Under the pieces are notes generated by a model. That model was not told the origin of the DNA and did no database searches. It was given only the letters and a program-made list of their open reading frames with translations. This document shows, in pieces, positions 49,016-62,120 of a DNA stretch of 64,000 nt. The position numbers and the translations under genes were made by a program. Source of the DNA: Struthio camelus (taxonomy: Eukaryota > Chordata > Aves > Struthioniformes > Struthionidae); assembly GCF_040807025.1 (NCBI RefSeq), contig NC_090953.1, forward strand, positions 23,172,997 to 23,236,996, in the 5' to 3' direction. The first letter of the stretch is position 1, and the number at the start of each line of letters is the position of its first letter.

Positions 49016-49016
49016 C
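48979..49016 (-). other. candidate terminal coding exon of the C15orf39 homologue (alternative)
   Basis: A good acceptor (TTTATTTCTTGCAG) ends at 49017. In the phase left by the big exon the sequence encodes about a dozen residues, SSSQAGQHASK, then a stop. The competing acceptor at 48422 would give a longer tail, and unspliced read-through would stop at 50685. I cannot decide among the three without transcripts. Confidence 0.3.
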
Positions 49017-50692
49017 CTGCAAGAAATAAAGTTATTGGTGGTCATCTCGAGCAGCAGCAAAGAGGAGAAGGGCGAGGAGCGAACAGAGAGGGGCGGTCGG
49101 AGCTAACGCCGTTGAGATGAGACGCTCGGGAGCGACCGTCGGCCTCGCTCCAGCACCCCGTGCGCACGTCGTGGCGCCTCCAGCGTGCTTCCCAAGCCTC
49201 CCGCGCTGCAGGACTTCTTGAGCCGCTGCTGCTAGGACTTCTGCCTCCAACAGCAGCCCCTCCACAGCCCCCGCGCTCCTCCGGCTCCCCCATCAACGCC
49301 CAGCTCAAGGCTTTTCCCCCACAACCCAGGGGAAGAGGCTGAATGTTCTGCCCTGGGGCGCGCGGGGGATCCCTCAGCCGCTTCCCACTCGGCACAGCCC
49401 ATCAGCTGGAGCACGTGGTGCTCCCCAGCCCAAGAGCCCAGTACCGGGAGGAAGATGAGGAAGATCCGGGGGCCATGGCCACCTCGGCAGAGACAGGCTG
49501 TCCGGTGTCTGCTGAGCGGGAGGGACTTGTTTGTGACTTGGGTACAGCCCCAGCCAGACGTTGCGCTCAGGACTGTGGCCTCCTGGGGAAGGCGGCCGGG
49601 GAGGAGAGCCCGGTTCCCCCAGCTGCACCGTGCTGCACCGTGCAGGATGGACCCGCAGCAGCAAAGGCCCCTCCACATCGGCAAGCGTTTCCTGACACCG
49701 CTCAGGGGAGCTGCGAATTCCTGGTATGAGTTTTACCGCTGCCAATGCGCAAGACCACAAAAGCTCCTCTGCCAAGAAGTTATGCAACCTCCCCCCGTCT
49801 GCCAGCATCTGGGAGGCAGATGCAGTCAGAGCTTTCCTGGAATAGGTACAGCGAGAAATCTGCAAGCATGCCTGGGAACCGCTGCCACTACCTCCAGGCT
49901 GGATCCGCTCTCAACCGAGACGGCAGCTTTCCAAAATTTAATTTTCCAGAAATTTAGCAGGTCTCGTGGTTTTGGAGCGCCTGCCCTGGGACACCCGGCC
50001 GGGGCTCTGTCCGTCACAGCAGGCAGTGCCCTTTCTGGTAGGTCAGGGAAGCCCTCAGGAGATGTAGGCACCTGGGAGATCACCTAAAGCCTTGGGGGCT
50101 GGTTTTTGCAGCGTCCCTGCCATGTGCAGGCCGGCCTTGGTTGAAAAAAAGAAACAACCAAAAAAACCCTCAAAATCTTTGTTCTGTGGTAAATCGCCCT
50201 CCCTTGCCTTCCATCACTGTCAGGGCTGCAATATGTCAAGAGCAGCAGGCTCCAGCCCAGGCCAGCGGCACCGGTGGCCTAATGCATCCAGGAAATTTCA
50301 CAATTCAGGAACTGCAAGTTCAAATCATTTCCACAGAAAGGCAGAAAGAGGTTACAAAGACCTGATTGTGACACCGAGTGAGTCAGACGGGGACCGTGGC
50401 AGCGGGACCTCTCGGAAAGGAAACACGTCTACAGACTAATTCACCTTGGTCAGCTAACAAGAAGCAGCAGGGAAGAGAACTCAGGGAAGGAAGAACAAAG
50501 TGCTGGATTTATTTCATTACTAATTCCTTGCATAGAGTATCAGTGCTATTTTTAGTGTCTCTGGTCGTTAGCTCCAGACGGGAAATGCCGGTTTCTGGCA
50601 GTGGGTAGCTGCCTCCTGAGGGGCAGTAGCCTCCCCGTGGCAGCAAGATCTCAGGGGTGGGGAAGGGCTTGGGGAGAAGCTGAGCTACCTAC
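49017..50692 (-). other. probable last intron of the C15orf39 homologue
   Basis: Lies between the donor TTG|GTAGGT at 50692 and the candidate acceptors. No conserved coding sequence, RNA gene or repeat family was recognised. Open frames on both strands are short and show no family resemblance. Confidence 0.4.
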
Positions 50693-53600
50693 CAAGCTGT
50701 TGCTTGACAGAGTCATGCCAGTGGAGGTTCAGCAGGTCTGGGTAGATGTCGGGGAGCTGCTTCAGAGCCAGGAGCTTCAGCATGCGGGAAGTGCAGCTCT
50801 TGAGCTCCAGGTCCCTCAAAAGCTTCTCCTCCGAGAGGGTGGTCGGGCGCAACTCCACCTTATGCTCCTGCAACACTTGGTCGACAGAGGCCCCAGGGAG
50901 CTTGGGGAAGAGCTTCTCCTTCACCACATGGATGGGAATGAAGATGGCACCTGCCCGAACCACATGGGGGAAGGGGCACTTGCGAGTGAACATGAAGGTC
51001 TCCAGCTGAGACAGGAGCTTGTTGAGGAGAGCAGCCACATCCTTGAAAGCCAGCCAGATCTCCTTGCCTTTGGTGGGCTTCTGGGGCTCAGAGAGCCTGG
51101 AACCGTTCTTGGGTTTGGGAGGAGATTTGGGCATCTCTTTGAGCTCCTCCTCAGGCTCTGCCCTCTTCAGCCACTCCCGGAGCAGCTCTGGGGAGGACCC
51201 AGACACAGAACACGAAATAACATTGCAGAGAGAGGCGTGCAAGGCAGTAAAGTACTGGCTGGCGGAGGTCTGCTGGCCAGGGGATTCACAGTGGCTGGGC
51301 AGCGAGACGTTGTCCTCTCCTGGCGCGCGGGGGGCTTCTGGCGCACCGGGCAGCAGGGGCTTTGAAATGTCAGGGAGCTTCAGGTTCAGGCAAGTCACCT
51401 GAAGAACGGAGGTGCTGGGCTGGGGGTTGGCGTGGAGCGCAGGTGGCACGGGGGGGCTGCGGGGCTGCGGTGACACATGCGGACTTTGCGGCGCGGGGAC
51501 GCTGTCAGATGGAGCCACTGCCGGTGGACTGGGCTGCATGGCCTGAGGTCTGGCAGCCTGGCGAGGGGGCACGGCGCCAGGCGGGAGGGATTTCAAGATC
51601 TTGTATTTTTTGAACATGAAGGTGGCTGAGCTCTGGAAATTGCTCTTGTCCCTGGACCCAACCTCTATCAACAACGGCAATGTCTGAGCCTTGGCTCCCT
51701 CTCCCGTCTCCAGCTTCCTTGGTGGCTCCTCTTTCTCTCCGGCTGCATCTTCTCCTTTAGATGTCCCCTTCATGTGGCCAGCAGGGCCTTGGGTTTCTCC
51801 GGGTTTCACCAGTCTCTTTTTCAAGCTAAGATCCAACACAACCTCGTCGGGGGCTGGCTCCCTGCCCTCTGCGCTGCCGGGGCCGCTCAGGCTGCCGTCC
51901 TGAGGTTCCGGATCACTTGTTGCCGCCCGGTCACGGGGTAGAAGCCTTGGTTTGTGACTCTTGGGGGCCCGTTTGCAACAGCCGCCCCCTTCGCCAGCCA
52001 TCGACTTGCAGCTGTGAACCACGCTGTCCCCTGCTTGTAACGCCTGGCTGGCCTCCTTCCGAGCAGGCAGTGCACCGGACATCTCCGAGATATCTTTGAC
52101 CGCAGCTGGCTCTGACAGAGACCTAAAAGAGTCCTTGCTTCCCAAGCTGTTCCCCACGTTTTGGAGCGGAGTATCTACCTTTGGATGGTCCTTTGAGAAG
52201 GGAACCTCGGCTGAGCCTTCGGACCCTTCCAGATAGTCTCGGTAAGGCGCCAAGCTGAAGACGTTGTTGATAACTGGCATGGGTGGGGACGAAGGAGAAA
52301 TCTCGCCACTTTGTAGGTCTTTCAGCCTACCCTCTGGAGATGCAACCTGAGAAGAGGAAACCAGCTCTTTGGCTGTGTCTTCGACCTTGGAGGGCTCTCC
52401 CTTCCCTAAATGCTGGTGGGAGACCGGGCTGTCAGCTGTAAAGACTGGAGCTGCTGGGGGGGCTTCGAGAGCCCCTCTGGTGCCATGGGTGCTTTCCCTG
52501 AGGGTCAGGCTTGTCCTCCTCTTCTCCAGGTAGGGGGGGTCCTGCTCCCGCGCGGTGGGTTTTGCTGCCGGGCAGAAGTCCAAGCTGTAGCCCAGTTCCC
52601 CTTTGGGAAACGTTTCTAAGAGTCTATCCGAGCCCCTGGGCAGCTTGTCCAGGGCGCAGACAGGTTGGAAAGCGCTATTCTGGCTCACCACCGCCTTCCT
52701 GCGGGAGCTTTCCAGGGGTGCCTGAGGCCCGCGGGGAGCAGCGGCTCTGCCGTCCCCGGGCCGTTCGCGAGCCGGCTCCGCTCCGGCGAAGGAGGCGCTG
52801 TACAAGGCGGCGTCAGGGGGACCGAAGGCAAAGCCGGGGTTCGGCTGCAGGAAGTCCACCTGGTACGCGGGTGGCCGCTGCTGGGGCTCGGCGTCTCTCG
52901 GCAGCGCGGCAGCCGGGGAGGGCGGCGAGGCCACCGCGCTGGAGCCCGCCGCCCGAGGCACGTAGCTCTCCAAAGGGCCCACGAAGTAGCTTCTTGGGGC
53001 TTGAGGCTTAAGGTAAGTGCTAGGAAAAGGCTGAGGTTCCCCGCTCCCCGGGAAGCCGAATCCTTTGTAGCTGCCAGGCACGGACGAGAGGGCGTTGGCC
53101 TGCTTCTCCAGGGCGGCAGCCTCCGGATGGTACACCAGGGCCGGCTTGTGGACGGGCAGCGGGTAGGGAGCGTGCGGGTAGCAGGCTGGCGGTCCCTCCC
53201 GAAACGCCGGGGCCGGGGAGAGGGGCAGCGGGCTGGCGGCGGGCGCGCGGACCTTGGACCACGCGTCCTGGCTCAGGCCGCCGCCGGCGAGCTCGGGGCC
53301 CTTCCTGGGGTCGCGCGCGGCCGGGTAGCTGGCCTCCAGGAACGGCGGGCAGGCGGCGGGCCCGTATTGCTCCAAGGCGGCGGCGTAGTACGGGGGGAAG
53401 CCGAGAGGGGAGCCCACCCGCGCGTCCTTGCCGGGCGGCGCCAGGCCGGGGGGCAGCGGCAGGAGGCCGGGCTCCGGCGGGGGGCCCGTCCGGGGCCCGG
53501 CGGGGCCGCAGCGCCGCTGCCGGTGGGGCAGAGGGTGGCTGGCCGGGGCCGGGGCAGCGAGGGCCCACTCCGCCTCCCCGGGCCGCGTCCGCAGGCCCTC

Positions 53601-54170
53601 GCCCGGCGTCGCCAGCCGCAGCGGCGCCCCGGCCTCCACGTAGCAGACGGGCGCCCCGTACACGGGCTTGGGCACGGCCAGGGTGCCGCAGCCCGCCTGA
53701 GCGACGGCCACCGGCTGCTTGACCGCGAAGGGGCGGCCCGGGGCCGGCGGGTCCTGCGGGCCCAGCTGGCTGGCCCACTTCTCCCGCGCCATCAGCAGCT
53801 CCCGCACCAGGCTGTCCTTGCCCTTCTCGGCGCTGGGCGGCCGCGGCCGGGCCCCCAGGCTCTCCGCCTGGCGCCGGTAGAGGAGGCAGTTCACGAGCGC
53901 GCCCTCGGCCCGCAGGGGCTGGCCGCCGGCGTAGCGCAGGTAGGCGGCCGCCGGGCCCCAGCGCGCCAGCACCTCGGGGCCATCGTGGCCGGGCAGCGGG
54001 CAGGCGAAGTAGGAGCCCTTGTAGTTGAAATGGGTTTCCGAGGCGGGATTCGGCGCAGGGCTGGCTTTGCAGAGGCCGGCGGCCAGGCCCAGGCCCGCCT
54101 CGGGCTCCAGCCGAGGTAACTTGTTGAAAACCACGGGGTCCAGGGCCTCCAGGTGCCGTTTCCCGGCCAT
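50693..54170 (-). CDS. C15orf39: C15orf39 homologue, giant coding exon (C-terminus unresolved)
   Basis: Uncharacterised conserved vertebrate protein. One exon (54230-50693) encodes about 1159 residues, starting MAGKRHLEALDPVVFNKLPR, which I recognise as the family N-terminus; the human protein is about 1047 residues. The centre is long, Pro/Ala/Gly-rich and probably disordered. At about residue 778 is VVLDLSLKKR, resembling the PxDLS core of CtBP-binding proteins and followed by basic residues (nuclear role inferred). The C-terminal 130 residues are compact and conserved-looking (KEIWLAFKDVAALLNKLLSQ through LNLHWHDSVKQQLG). An acceptor lies at 54231, so the ATG exon has about 60 bp of 5'UTR. 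The exon ends in phase 1 at a GTAGGT donor; if unspliced, translation stops at 50685. Its position beyond COMMD4 matches human synteny. Confidence 0.88.
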
Positions 54171-54230
54171 CTATAGGTTGCTGCCGGCGTCTCGACCCGG
54201 GCGCGCGACGCAGGAGGTTAGCTGGCCTTC

Positions 54231-57200
54231 CTGCAGAGGGGGAGAGGGACAGGGAGGGAGGAAACGGCAGACACGCTTGTTATTCACTGTCAGCAAAGCC
54301 AGTCCCAGACCCGCCGCGAGCCTCCCCGGGGGCCGGGGGGCCGTTTCGGAAGGAGCGCACCCTCTTCATCCCCCCCCCCCCCCCCAAGACACTCCGGAAA
54401 GCTCCTGGCAGATTGGCTCAAAGCCTCCAGGAACGTCTGCTCCAGGGAGCAAAGCCAGGTCAGTGGAGGTGAGGAGCCAGCAGGTCGCAGAAGGCGCCCG
54501 TGGCAAGGTACAAACACAGCCTGCCTTCCGGAGGGGCAGCCCAGACGCTGCCTCCATTGCCACCCGGACCGTCCCCGGTTCGCTGCGGCTGGATGCAGCA
54601 CCTAAGCCAGTCCAACGGTGCTAAAAAAAAATCCCCAGCTCAGTTTAACCTTTTTCAAGCTAATTTGAGGCTCTTCCCCCACGCAGCAGCCCGGAGGGAG
54701 CCTCTCGCACCAGGGAACGTCTGGTGGCTCCCATCCCCGCCGCCGCCACCCACGCCTCGCTGCACCTCGCTCCTGCCTCTGCGCGCCCAACCTCAGCTCC
54801 CCGCAGCCCCGCGGCCGGCCTGCCATCAGCTCAGCGCCTCACCCTGCCTCCTCTGCTTCGGGGATGCTGCCGCGGCGGGGGCCGGGCCCAGGGCAGCGCC
54901 GTGCCAGCAGGTGGGGCTGCCAGACCGTCGCTGCGTGCCCCGCCTGGCCCCAGCGTTGCCCGCATCCTGCCGGCATCCCCCGAGACCTGCCCAAGCATCC
55001 CTCCGAGCATTCCCCCGCACGGCCCGAGCAACCCCTGGGCGTCGTGAGCGTCCCCCGAGCACTGACCGGCGCTGCCCGGGCACTGCGAGCATCCCCTGAG
55101 CACCGAGCGCGGCCGGGCAGCCCGCTGATGGGCTCACCGCAATGTCCCCCCCTCCCTTGGGACCTGCTGTCTGCTCTCCCCCTCCTCCCTTTTTTTTTTT
55201 CTACTTTCTGTTGCAAGGGTTAGTGGAGAAACAAAGAGGAAAATGGAGCAAAAGAGCACGGAGGTAAGATAAAAGCCTTGTCTACAGAAGGGGAAGCAGG
55301 CCAGATAACTTGGTAGACTCGCTGCGGGAGATAAAGGGACCTGGGTATGGTGACGCCACTCTGCAGCGGGGTTTGAGCCCAGAACGGAGCCCACCCAGAG
55401 CCTGTTTCGGCAGGGCCGGGGCCACTCACTGCAGCCCAGCGGCTCTTCCAGCCGGCTCTGTTTGCGCAGGCAAAGCCCAGCAAGCGGGTTTGCAAGGAGT
55501 GATGGGGCTCACGCTTCCACCAGCCGCCCCTTCCCGCGTTGCACCACGGACCGGGCAGCCCCAGCGCAGCACCAACAGCTCTTCCCGGGGAGACCCAGCG
55601 TGACCGAGGCCGGCCCCGAGCAAGAGCACCCACCGCCTGGATCCCACGGCCGGTGCGCAGAGGGGGTGGCCCGCACAGATGTCCTGCCCCCGGACGCAGC
55701 AAGGGCGATTTTCACAATAACCTGCCCAACGATTTCCTTTTTTCCTTTGAAGAGGAGGCATGTTGAAGAAGGCTTCCTCTGCGTGCAATGGAAAAGGCGG
55801 CTTCCTTGCAATACCCCCAGCCCGGGGGGATTTAGTAGAGCGGCACCTCAGTCTCCCCGGCACGCGGCTCCGAGAGGGAGGGCGGCCCGGGGACATCCGC
55901 AGGGCGCCGCCAGCCCAGCCCCGCTCGTCGCTCGGGTAGGCAGCCGGCTGCCACGCCGAGATGCCCTCTCCCCGGCTCTGCCCCTCTGCTGTAGCAAAGC
56001 CAGGCAAACCGGGTCGTTTGCCGCAAAACAGCAGTTCTGCCGTGATCGAGGCGGGTTACAAACCTCTGGCGTTCATTTGCGTTTGTTTTCTTTTTTTAAA
56101 CTTCAACAATTTCTCCCTTTCTGGGAAGGGATCTACTTTCTCAAATTCGTCGCTGTGTCAGAGGCTGCAGGAAGAAAAAAACTCTTTGGATGGTCACTTC
56201 TTCCTTGCGGTTGACAATGAAACCAATTTCCCCTTTTATACCCCTCAGAATAGGCTCCCCAAGGAAACGGGGTCCTTCAGCTCTCGGGGACACCTCACGC
56301 TTTCTGAGAGGTCTCCTTTCGGCCAGAGCTTTACCGCTGCGAGCCTGGCGGCTATTACCAACACATCCATTACCAGCTAAGTTTGCCATCCGTATCTACG
56401 CTGCGATCCACTGAAAACTCTTCCCACAAATTGGAAAAGACTGGAGGAAAGAAGAAAACAGAAAAAAAAAAAAAAATCACTGCCGTCCCCACAAAGCGCC
56501 GGCTCCACGGCACGGCGGGCGCTGCCGCGGGCTTCACGACCACTGCCCCAGGCGGAGCAGCCGGCGCGACGCCCGCGGACCGAGCGGGTTTCCCCTGCCC
56601 ACCAGCCGGTCCGGGGTGTCGCGCGGGGAATTCCCGGGCCGGGCTGCGGCGGGGGCCGTGCGCGGGGCGGGAGGTCGCGCGGCCGCCCGGGACCGCATCC
56701 TGGAACAGGACGCGACGCTCCCGATAAGCCGGCAGATAAGGGCAGGAAGGCGGTGGGCAGAGAGCCCCGGGCTCGGAGCAAACGCAACAGGAACCGTCCC
56801 GGCAGGAGGCTGGCGTTTACCGCTCCGCTTCTTCCTTTCACTAGGAAGCTGCGCGCAGCACCCACTTCCTCACCAGAATAATAGGGTGATTGTTAGGCTG
56901 AGGCCAGATGCTGGCGTGACACGGTTGGGCCACGTCTCCGCCACGTTATCGGTTCCGGGCTGCCGCAGGCTTTCGGCGCGCGGTCAGCTTTTGCGGCAAG
57001 GCAGCGGCGGGGCAGGCAGGGCCCCGGCTTTCGGGGCTCCCTCGGGAGCTCGCTCGGGACGGCGCGGGAGCCTTGCGCGGGAGCCAGGGTCCCCGTCGTG
57101 CCGCGCGGCCACGTCTCCCCCTCCGGCGCGGCTGTTCACTGACCTTTCCCCAGGCAAGGCAGCGGCGCAGAGGAGCTCGCTGGCGAGCCGCTTTTGGCCT

Positions 57201-60200
57201 CCTTTAATAAAAAGGCCGTCGCCATGCTGGCTGTTTATGGTCCCACAGTCCTGGGAAATGATGCTCAGCTGCCAAAATCCACCGAAATACCTTCCTCACG
57301 CCCTCTCCCTGGAGGAGACGGAGCCAAAGACGCCAGCTCAACACGTAAGGATGCGCTGCAACTTAAGCGGAGGGAGGATCTGCAGAACCACCAGGCGCTC
57401 TCATTCAACTTCGCACCAGCCCAGTTATCGGGCCCAGTAGAGACGGGGAAACTGAGTCATCGAGCCAGACGTGGCAATACGCCCCAGGGCTCAGCTGAGC
57501 TGTTACAGGGCAGGGATGACACTTGATCCTGTGAGTCGGAGCGTCGCACCGGGCTCCCCCCCTCAGCCCCAGCTTCCCCGGCTCGTGGCCTCGGTGCCCC
57601 CGCAGCCCCCGCGGGTCCGGTCGCCGAGCCGAAGGGGGCTCGCAGCTCCCAGGGCTCGCAGTCAGCGCCCACGAACGTCAGCTTTCGGCACCTCGGGTTG
57701 CACGCTCTGCTGCCGCTGCCCCTACTCTCTTTCAGTCTGAGCGCAGAGCGTACAAAAATGGATTATTTCTCGTTTCAGCCAGCTGTTCTGCCCACCTACG
57801 ACGGGCTTCGCTTGGCCCCGCAGCCCCCGAGGGCTTCCCGGCGTGCGTCTCGCGAGGGCGGTGGCGGATCCATCTCCACGAGAGCGGCTGAGCGCAGGGA
57901 GCTCCAGGCGTGGGATCCTTTTCCACTGTAGCACTTTTTCCCCGCACGGTCGTGCTATTCGGGATGGAAAAGCTGAAAGTCAGCATAGAAAGCGGAGATC
58001 TTGTGATTTCACACGTTTCCATGCTTCTTTTTCCCCTTTCCCTGAAGCGCACAGATCTACAAAACCTGCAGCTTTTCGGGGAGGTTGTGTAACCGCCCCT
58101 GCTGTCCCCGCAGCGACGTCAGGGGACCGAGTTAGGCTGCCCTCCGCGTCTGCAGCGTGAACGCAATCACCCCGTTTCCAAATCAACCGCAACCAGGTCC
58201 CGGCTTCGCCACGATTTCCCAGCACAGCAAGGTCCCGATTGCACCGCGGATCTATTTTGCAAGCACAAATCAGCGGGACAGCTCCTTTCCTCGACTCCCA
58301 CGGCTTCTTGCCCGAATGATCCCAGCTTCTCCAGTTGCACCTGTGAGCTCAGGGAAAAGCGCAACTACAGAGGCCGGTGCAGGGAGCAGAGCTCCCTCTC
58401 CTTCTGGGCGCCCTTTCTCTCTAGCAAGGAAGGAAGGAAAAAGCATTGTAACCCCATTCAGCAGCTTTAAACAATCCCATCGCACGGAGCCAAAAAATTA
58501 AAAAAAAAAAAAAAAAAAAGCCCGGTGTGGAGCGCATCGCGCTGAGTAAATGCCCACGTTAAAGGCGCTGCAAAGCGAGCAGAGCCCTCTCGCCCCCCAC
58601 TTCCCAGCGGAGGGAGTGCGTACGCGCGTGTGGCTTTCGGTGTGTACGTTTTCAGTCGAATTATCAGAACTTTTCCATTTGATTACACGGCGACGTGAAG
58701 GCTGTTGTTGTCAGCACTGGAAAGTTGGCAGCTGTTAACAGCCCCGGCACTATCAGTTTTCACCCTCACTACTGTAAAGGGCTCTAGGATAAGCAGACCT
58801 GAAAGCCGCAGCCCTGACATTGCAGTCCAGGAGGCACTGGGCTTTTCCCCCGCGGAGGGGCCGGGCGCCGCGCTCGCGCCCCGTCCTCGCTGCCGCGCGG
58901 GGAAGCCTTCCCGCGCGGGAACAGCCGCGGCCCGTTTCAATCTCTGGGCAATTTGGTGGCAAAGCAGGCAACCGGCTCTGACCTCCAGCCTTTATCAAGG
59001 GTCCCAGAGCGAAGCAAGTCACCTCAGGGCAGCGACGCTGAGCCAGGCGCCCTCCTGCCGCCCTGCACACGTGGATTCTCTGATGTCTGATACGGGCTGT
59101 GCTAATTAGCCTCGCCCTCGGTGACGGCATTAATGCGCTCTCTCTGCCATCCAGCTGCAACATACAGTGGCACTTTACAGCTCGCCTCTCTGCCAAACCT
59201 GGCTCGAACTGCCCCGCGCGTCTAGAGATCGCTGGCAGGGACAGACAGACAGACGGGCAGCAGAAGATGCACAGCCAGCGTTAAAGCCAGCCGCGGTGCA
59301 CAGGGAAGGAACTAAACCTGCGCACGTTGCCATCTGAGACTGAGGAAAACATCTCTGCTTTTGCTTTCACCTTTCAGCTCTCCCCCTGGGACTATTTCCT
59401 CGCGGGCTACGGCTGCAGTGCCCTCCTTCCCTGGAGCTGCGCGGGGAGAGGTGCCCAGGCCGGGGGCTGGGCCGGGGCCGGGAGGCCACCAACAACCCCG
59501 ATCCTGCCCGAAATGCAGGCGCTCGGCTGGTGCTGGTGCGCGCAGGAAGCGGGGGCTAGGGGAATGCCTGAGCGAACGCTAACACGTGCAGCGTCCTCCA
59601 CCAGCGAGACTGAAACCCCACTGCAAATACTGGTCTGGGGAAAGCAGTGGGCGGATTCAACCCAATTGATTTATTCCTTTTCTTTCTTTTTTTTTTTTTT
59701 TCTAACTTCCTTGCAGGGGTTTTTCCCAGAAGCAAACGTTTTGGCAGGGGAAAGCAAGGGAGATCAGAGCTGCAAAGGGAGAAAAAAAAGTAAAACCAAA
59801 CAGAAGAGAAGAACACGTGCGGCTCTGCTGTGTGCAGACTAAATCTCACTGATAAGCGCGTGCAGGCCACAGCCAGCTTTATCTGGTGCATTTCGGATGT
59901 TTAAAGGGCGCTGGAGAGCTCCCAGCCCCGCCGGGACTCCTTCGCCGGCGGGAGGGCAAGGAGGCCCCCGGGAGCGGGCCGAGCCCTGCCGCCCAGGCTG
60001 CCGGGGGGCTTTAACACATCTCTTTGCGCTCCGACAGCCCCGCGCAAGCATGAGCGGCCGCGTTCTCGCTTGGGCCCTGGGGGCTGCGGCAGCCCCCAGC
60101 AGCTGCCCCACCAGCCGCTAGCGAGGAGGCGGCAGGGCGAAGCGGGAGCCTCGGGCCGCCGCCGCCGCGCACAAACGGGCAGCGACGACCGAAGCCCGAC

Positions 60201-61703
60201 GCGGCCTCGGGGGCGGCCGGGGAGGCTCCCCCAGCGCGGCCCTTCTCCCCCCGCCCCGCAGGAAGCGGCTTCCTTCGTGTCCCGGCGGCCGTGCCGCTTT
60301 CGCAGCCTCGGGGACCTCGGGTCGCTGCCGAGGAGGTCACCTTTCCGAGAGCGATATCTCCGCCGGGCTCGGAGGCTCCCCCCGCCCGCCCCGAGGGCGT
60401 TTGGAGGATCAGCGAGCGGCCGCCGCGGCGCCAGCCCCGCCTCCCGCGGCGCTTCGCACCTCTTGCAAACTGCCTTTGCACCCCGCGAGCTTTTTTTCCA
60501 AGGCAGGCGAAAGCCCAGAGCGAGTTTCCACTCGAACCGAGCGAGCTTCTTGCTGAGCTGCTTTTTAAGACCCCGTATCCTTACCCAAACGCGAGCACAT
60601 GCACAGCGAGCCGTCGTTTTTATTGCAAATCGGGTGGCTGCTCCTGAAAGAGCGCTAGCAATATTCACTTCTGCAGAGGAAGCCTCCAGCGTGTAGCAGA
60701 CGCGAGGAAGTCAGAGCGGCTGCCTCCAAAGCGACAGCGCTGCCGGAACATTTGGGGCAATGCAACCCCTCTCACAAAGACGTGCATCTGCACGTACGGG
60801 CTTCACACAGATCCGACTCCAGCCCAGCGGTTTAACATGCCGGGTTTAAGGAGGTCAGGCACAGGCATCCTAGCGCTGGCGGAGCCCTCGCAGACCCAGG
60901 AAGCGGGCGAGCGAGGCGCTGCCTCCATCCTCGCCGAGGAGCCGACCCACACCGCGGCGCAGGCTGGACGGCAGCGAGCGCAACCGTCCAGCTTTCTCTT
61001 CCATCCGCACATTCACGGCAATGGCATTTCCTAATTTCTGCCCGCCGAGCGCGTTTGTGTAGGCAAGTGCTATAGTTACCATCCAAATAAACGGCCGGGG
61101 CGCGCTCGCACCGCGGAGCCGTCCGCGCAGCGCCTGCCAGTTTCGAGGGGGGTTGAACACATGGCTGGGAAAGCGCGCTTGGCCCGATGCACACATTGTG
61201 CACAAACCACATGATCTAAACTGTCCATAAATGGGTAAAAAGCTGCCACAGAAGTCTGAAGCCCATTATTCTCTTAATCGCCCAACAAGAAACAGATGAT
61301 CTGCAGGAAGACGTAAAAAAATCTGGTAGAGTCAGAGGGGGAAGAGGAGCGGGGGGGGGACGGGACACGAAAAACCAAGCCCCTCTGCCCCATAAACCGC
61401 GCAGGGCTCCGGGCCGCCGCCGGCCGAAGGCGGCCCCGTCCCAGCGCCGCAGCCCCGCGCCGCCCGCCCGCTTCCCTCGCCTCCAGCCCGGCGGGGCGCA
61501 GCACGTTGCTGGCGCTCTCCCAAAGCCGCCGAGCAGACTAAACAGCCCGATAAAACAGCTCTGTTTACCCGCCGCGGGCAGCGGGCTCCTCGGGCTCCCG
61601 CCGCCCCAGGGTCACCGCCCGGCGCGGCGGCGGCGGCGGCGGGAGCCCCCCCGGGCCCGGTCCCGGTCGCGGTCGCGGTGCCCGGTCCCGGCCGCTCACT
61701 CAC
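54231..61703 (-). other. probable 5' intron of the C15orf39 homologue
   Basis: About 7.5 kb between the acceptor at 54231 and a candidate donor at 61703. It is GC-rich and CpG-rich in patches (54700-55100, 56500-57200, 58850-58950, 59900-60500), with a C run near 54371-54386, T runs near 55190 and 59689 and an A run near 58500-58519. No coding exon, RNA gene or transposon was recognised; all open frames look compositional. Regulatory elements are possible but not identifiable by eye. Confidence 0.45.
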
Positions 61704-62120
61704 CGGCGGCGGCGGCGGCGGCCGCGCTGCGCTGCGCTCTCCCCGCCGGCGGCGCGCTCCTGCCCGCCGCGCATCTTACGGGGCCGGGCCGCGGCGGGGG
61801 GCTCCGCTCGGCGGCGCCGCGAGCTGCCGCTGCCCCGCTCGGCCGGCCGCCTGCATTGTGCGGAGGAAGTGGGAGGAGGAGGAGGAGGAGGAGGAGGAGG
61901 AGGAGGAGGGCTGGGTGTGCGTGTGGGCCGGCCGGAGGAGGGGACGCGGCGGGACGGGACGGGACGCGGCGGGGCTCTGCCCGCCACACGTGCGCTGAGC
62001 CCGTCGGGGCTCTGCCCGCCCCCCGCCGCGCCCAGCGCTGCCCGTCGCCGGCAGCCCCCGGTGCCCAGTGGGCCCCCGTTGCGGGGAGCCGATGCTGCCG
62101 GGCGCCCCTACTAAGGGGGG
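61600..62120 (-). promoter_or_regulatory. CpG-island promoter and candidate non-coding exon 1 of the C15orf39 homologue
   Basis: Very CpG-dense segment with GCG/CGG repeats. In the minus direction a consensus donor GTGAGT (61703-61698) would end a GC-rich non-coding exon running from roughly 61860 to 61704. It could splice to the acceptor at 54231, just upstream of the ATG. A GGA-repeat tract (61871-61910, CCT in the transcript direction) sits just upstream, as is common near TATA-less starts. Inferred from motif placement only. Confidence 0.45.
61871..61910. repeat. (GGA)n / (TCC)n trinucleotide repeat
   Basis: About 13 uninterrupted GGA units on the + strand within the CpG island; a polypurine tract capable of triplex (H-DNA) formation. 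Confidence 0.95.

Noticed and set aside
52665-54119. 484-residue open frame on the + strand opposite the C15orf39 homologue
   Set aside because: An antisense shadow of a GC-rich exon; Arg/Gly/Ala-rich with no domain, while the minus strand carries the recognisable protein.
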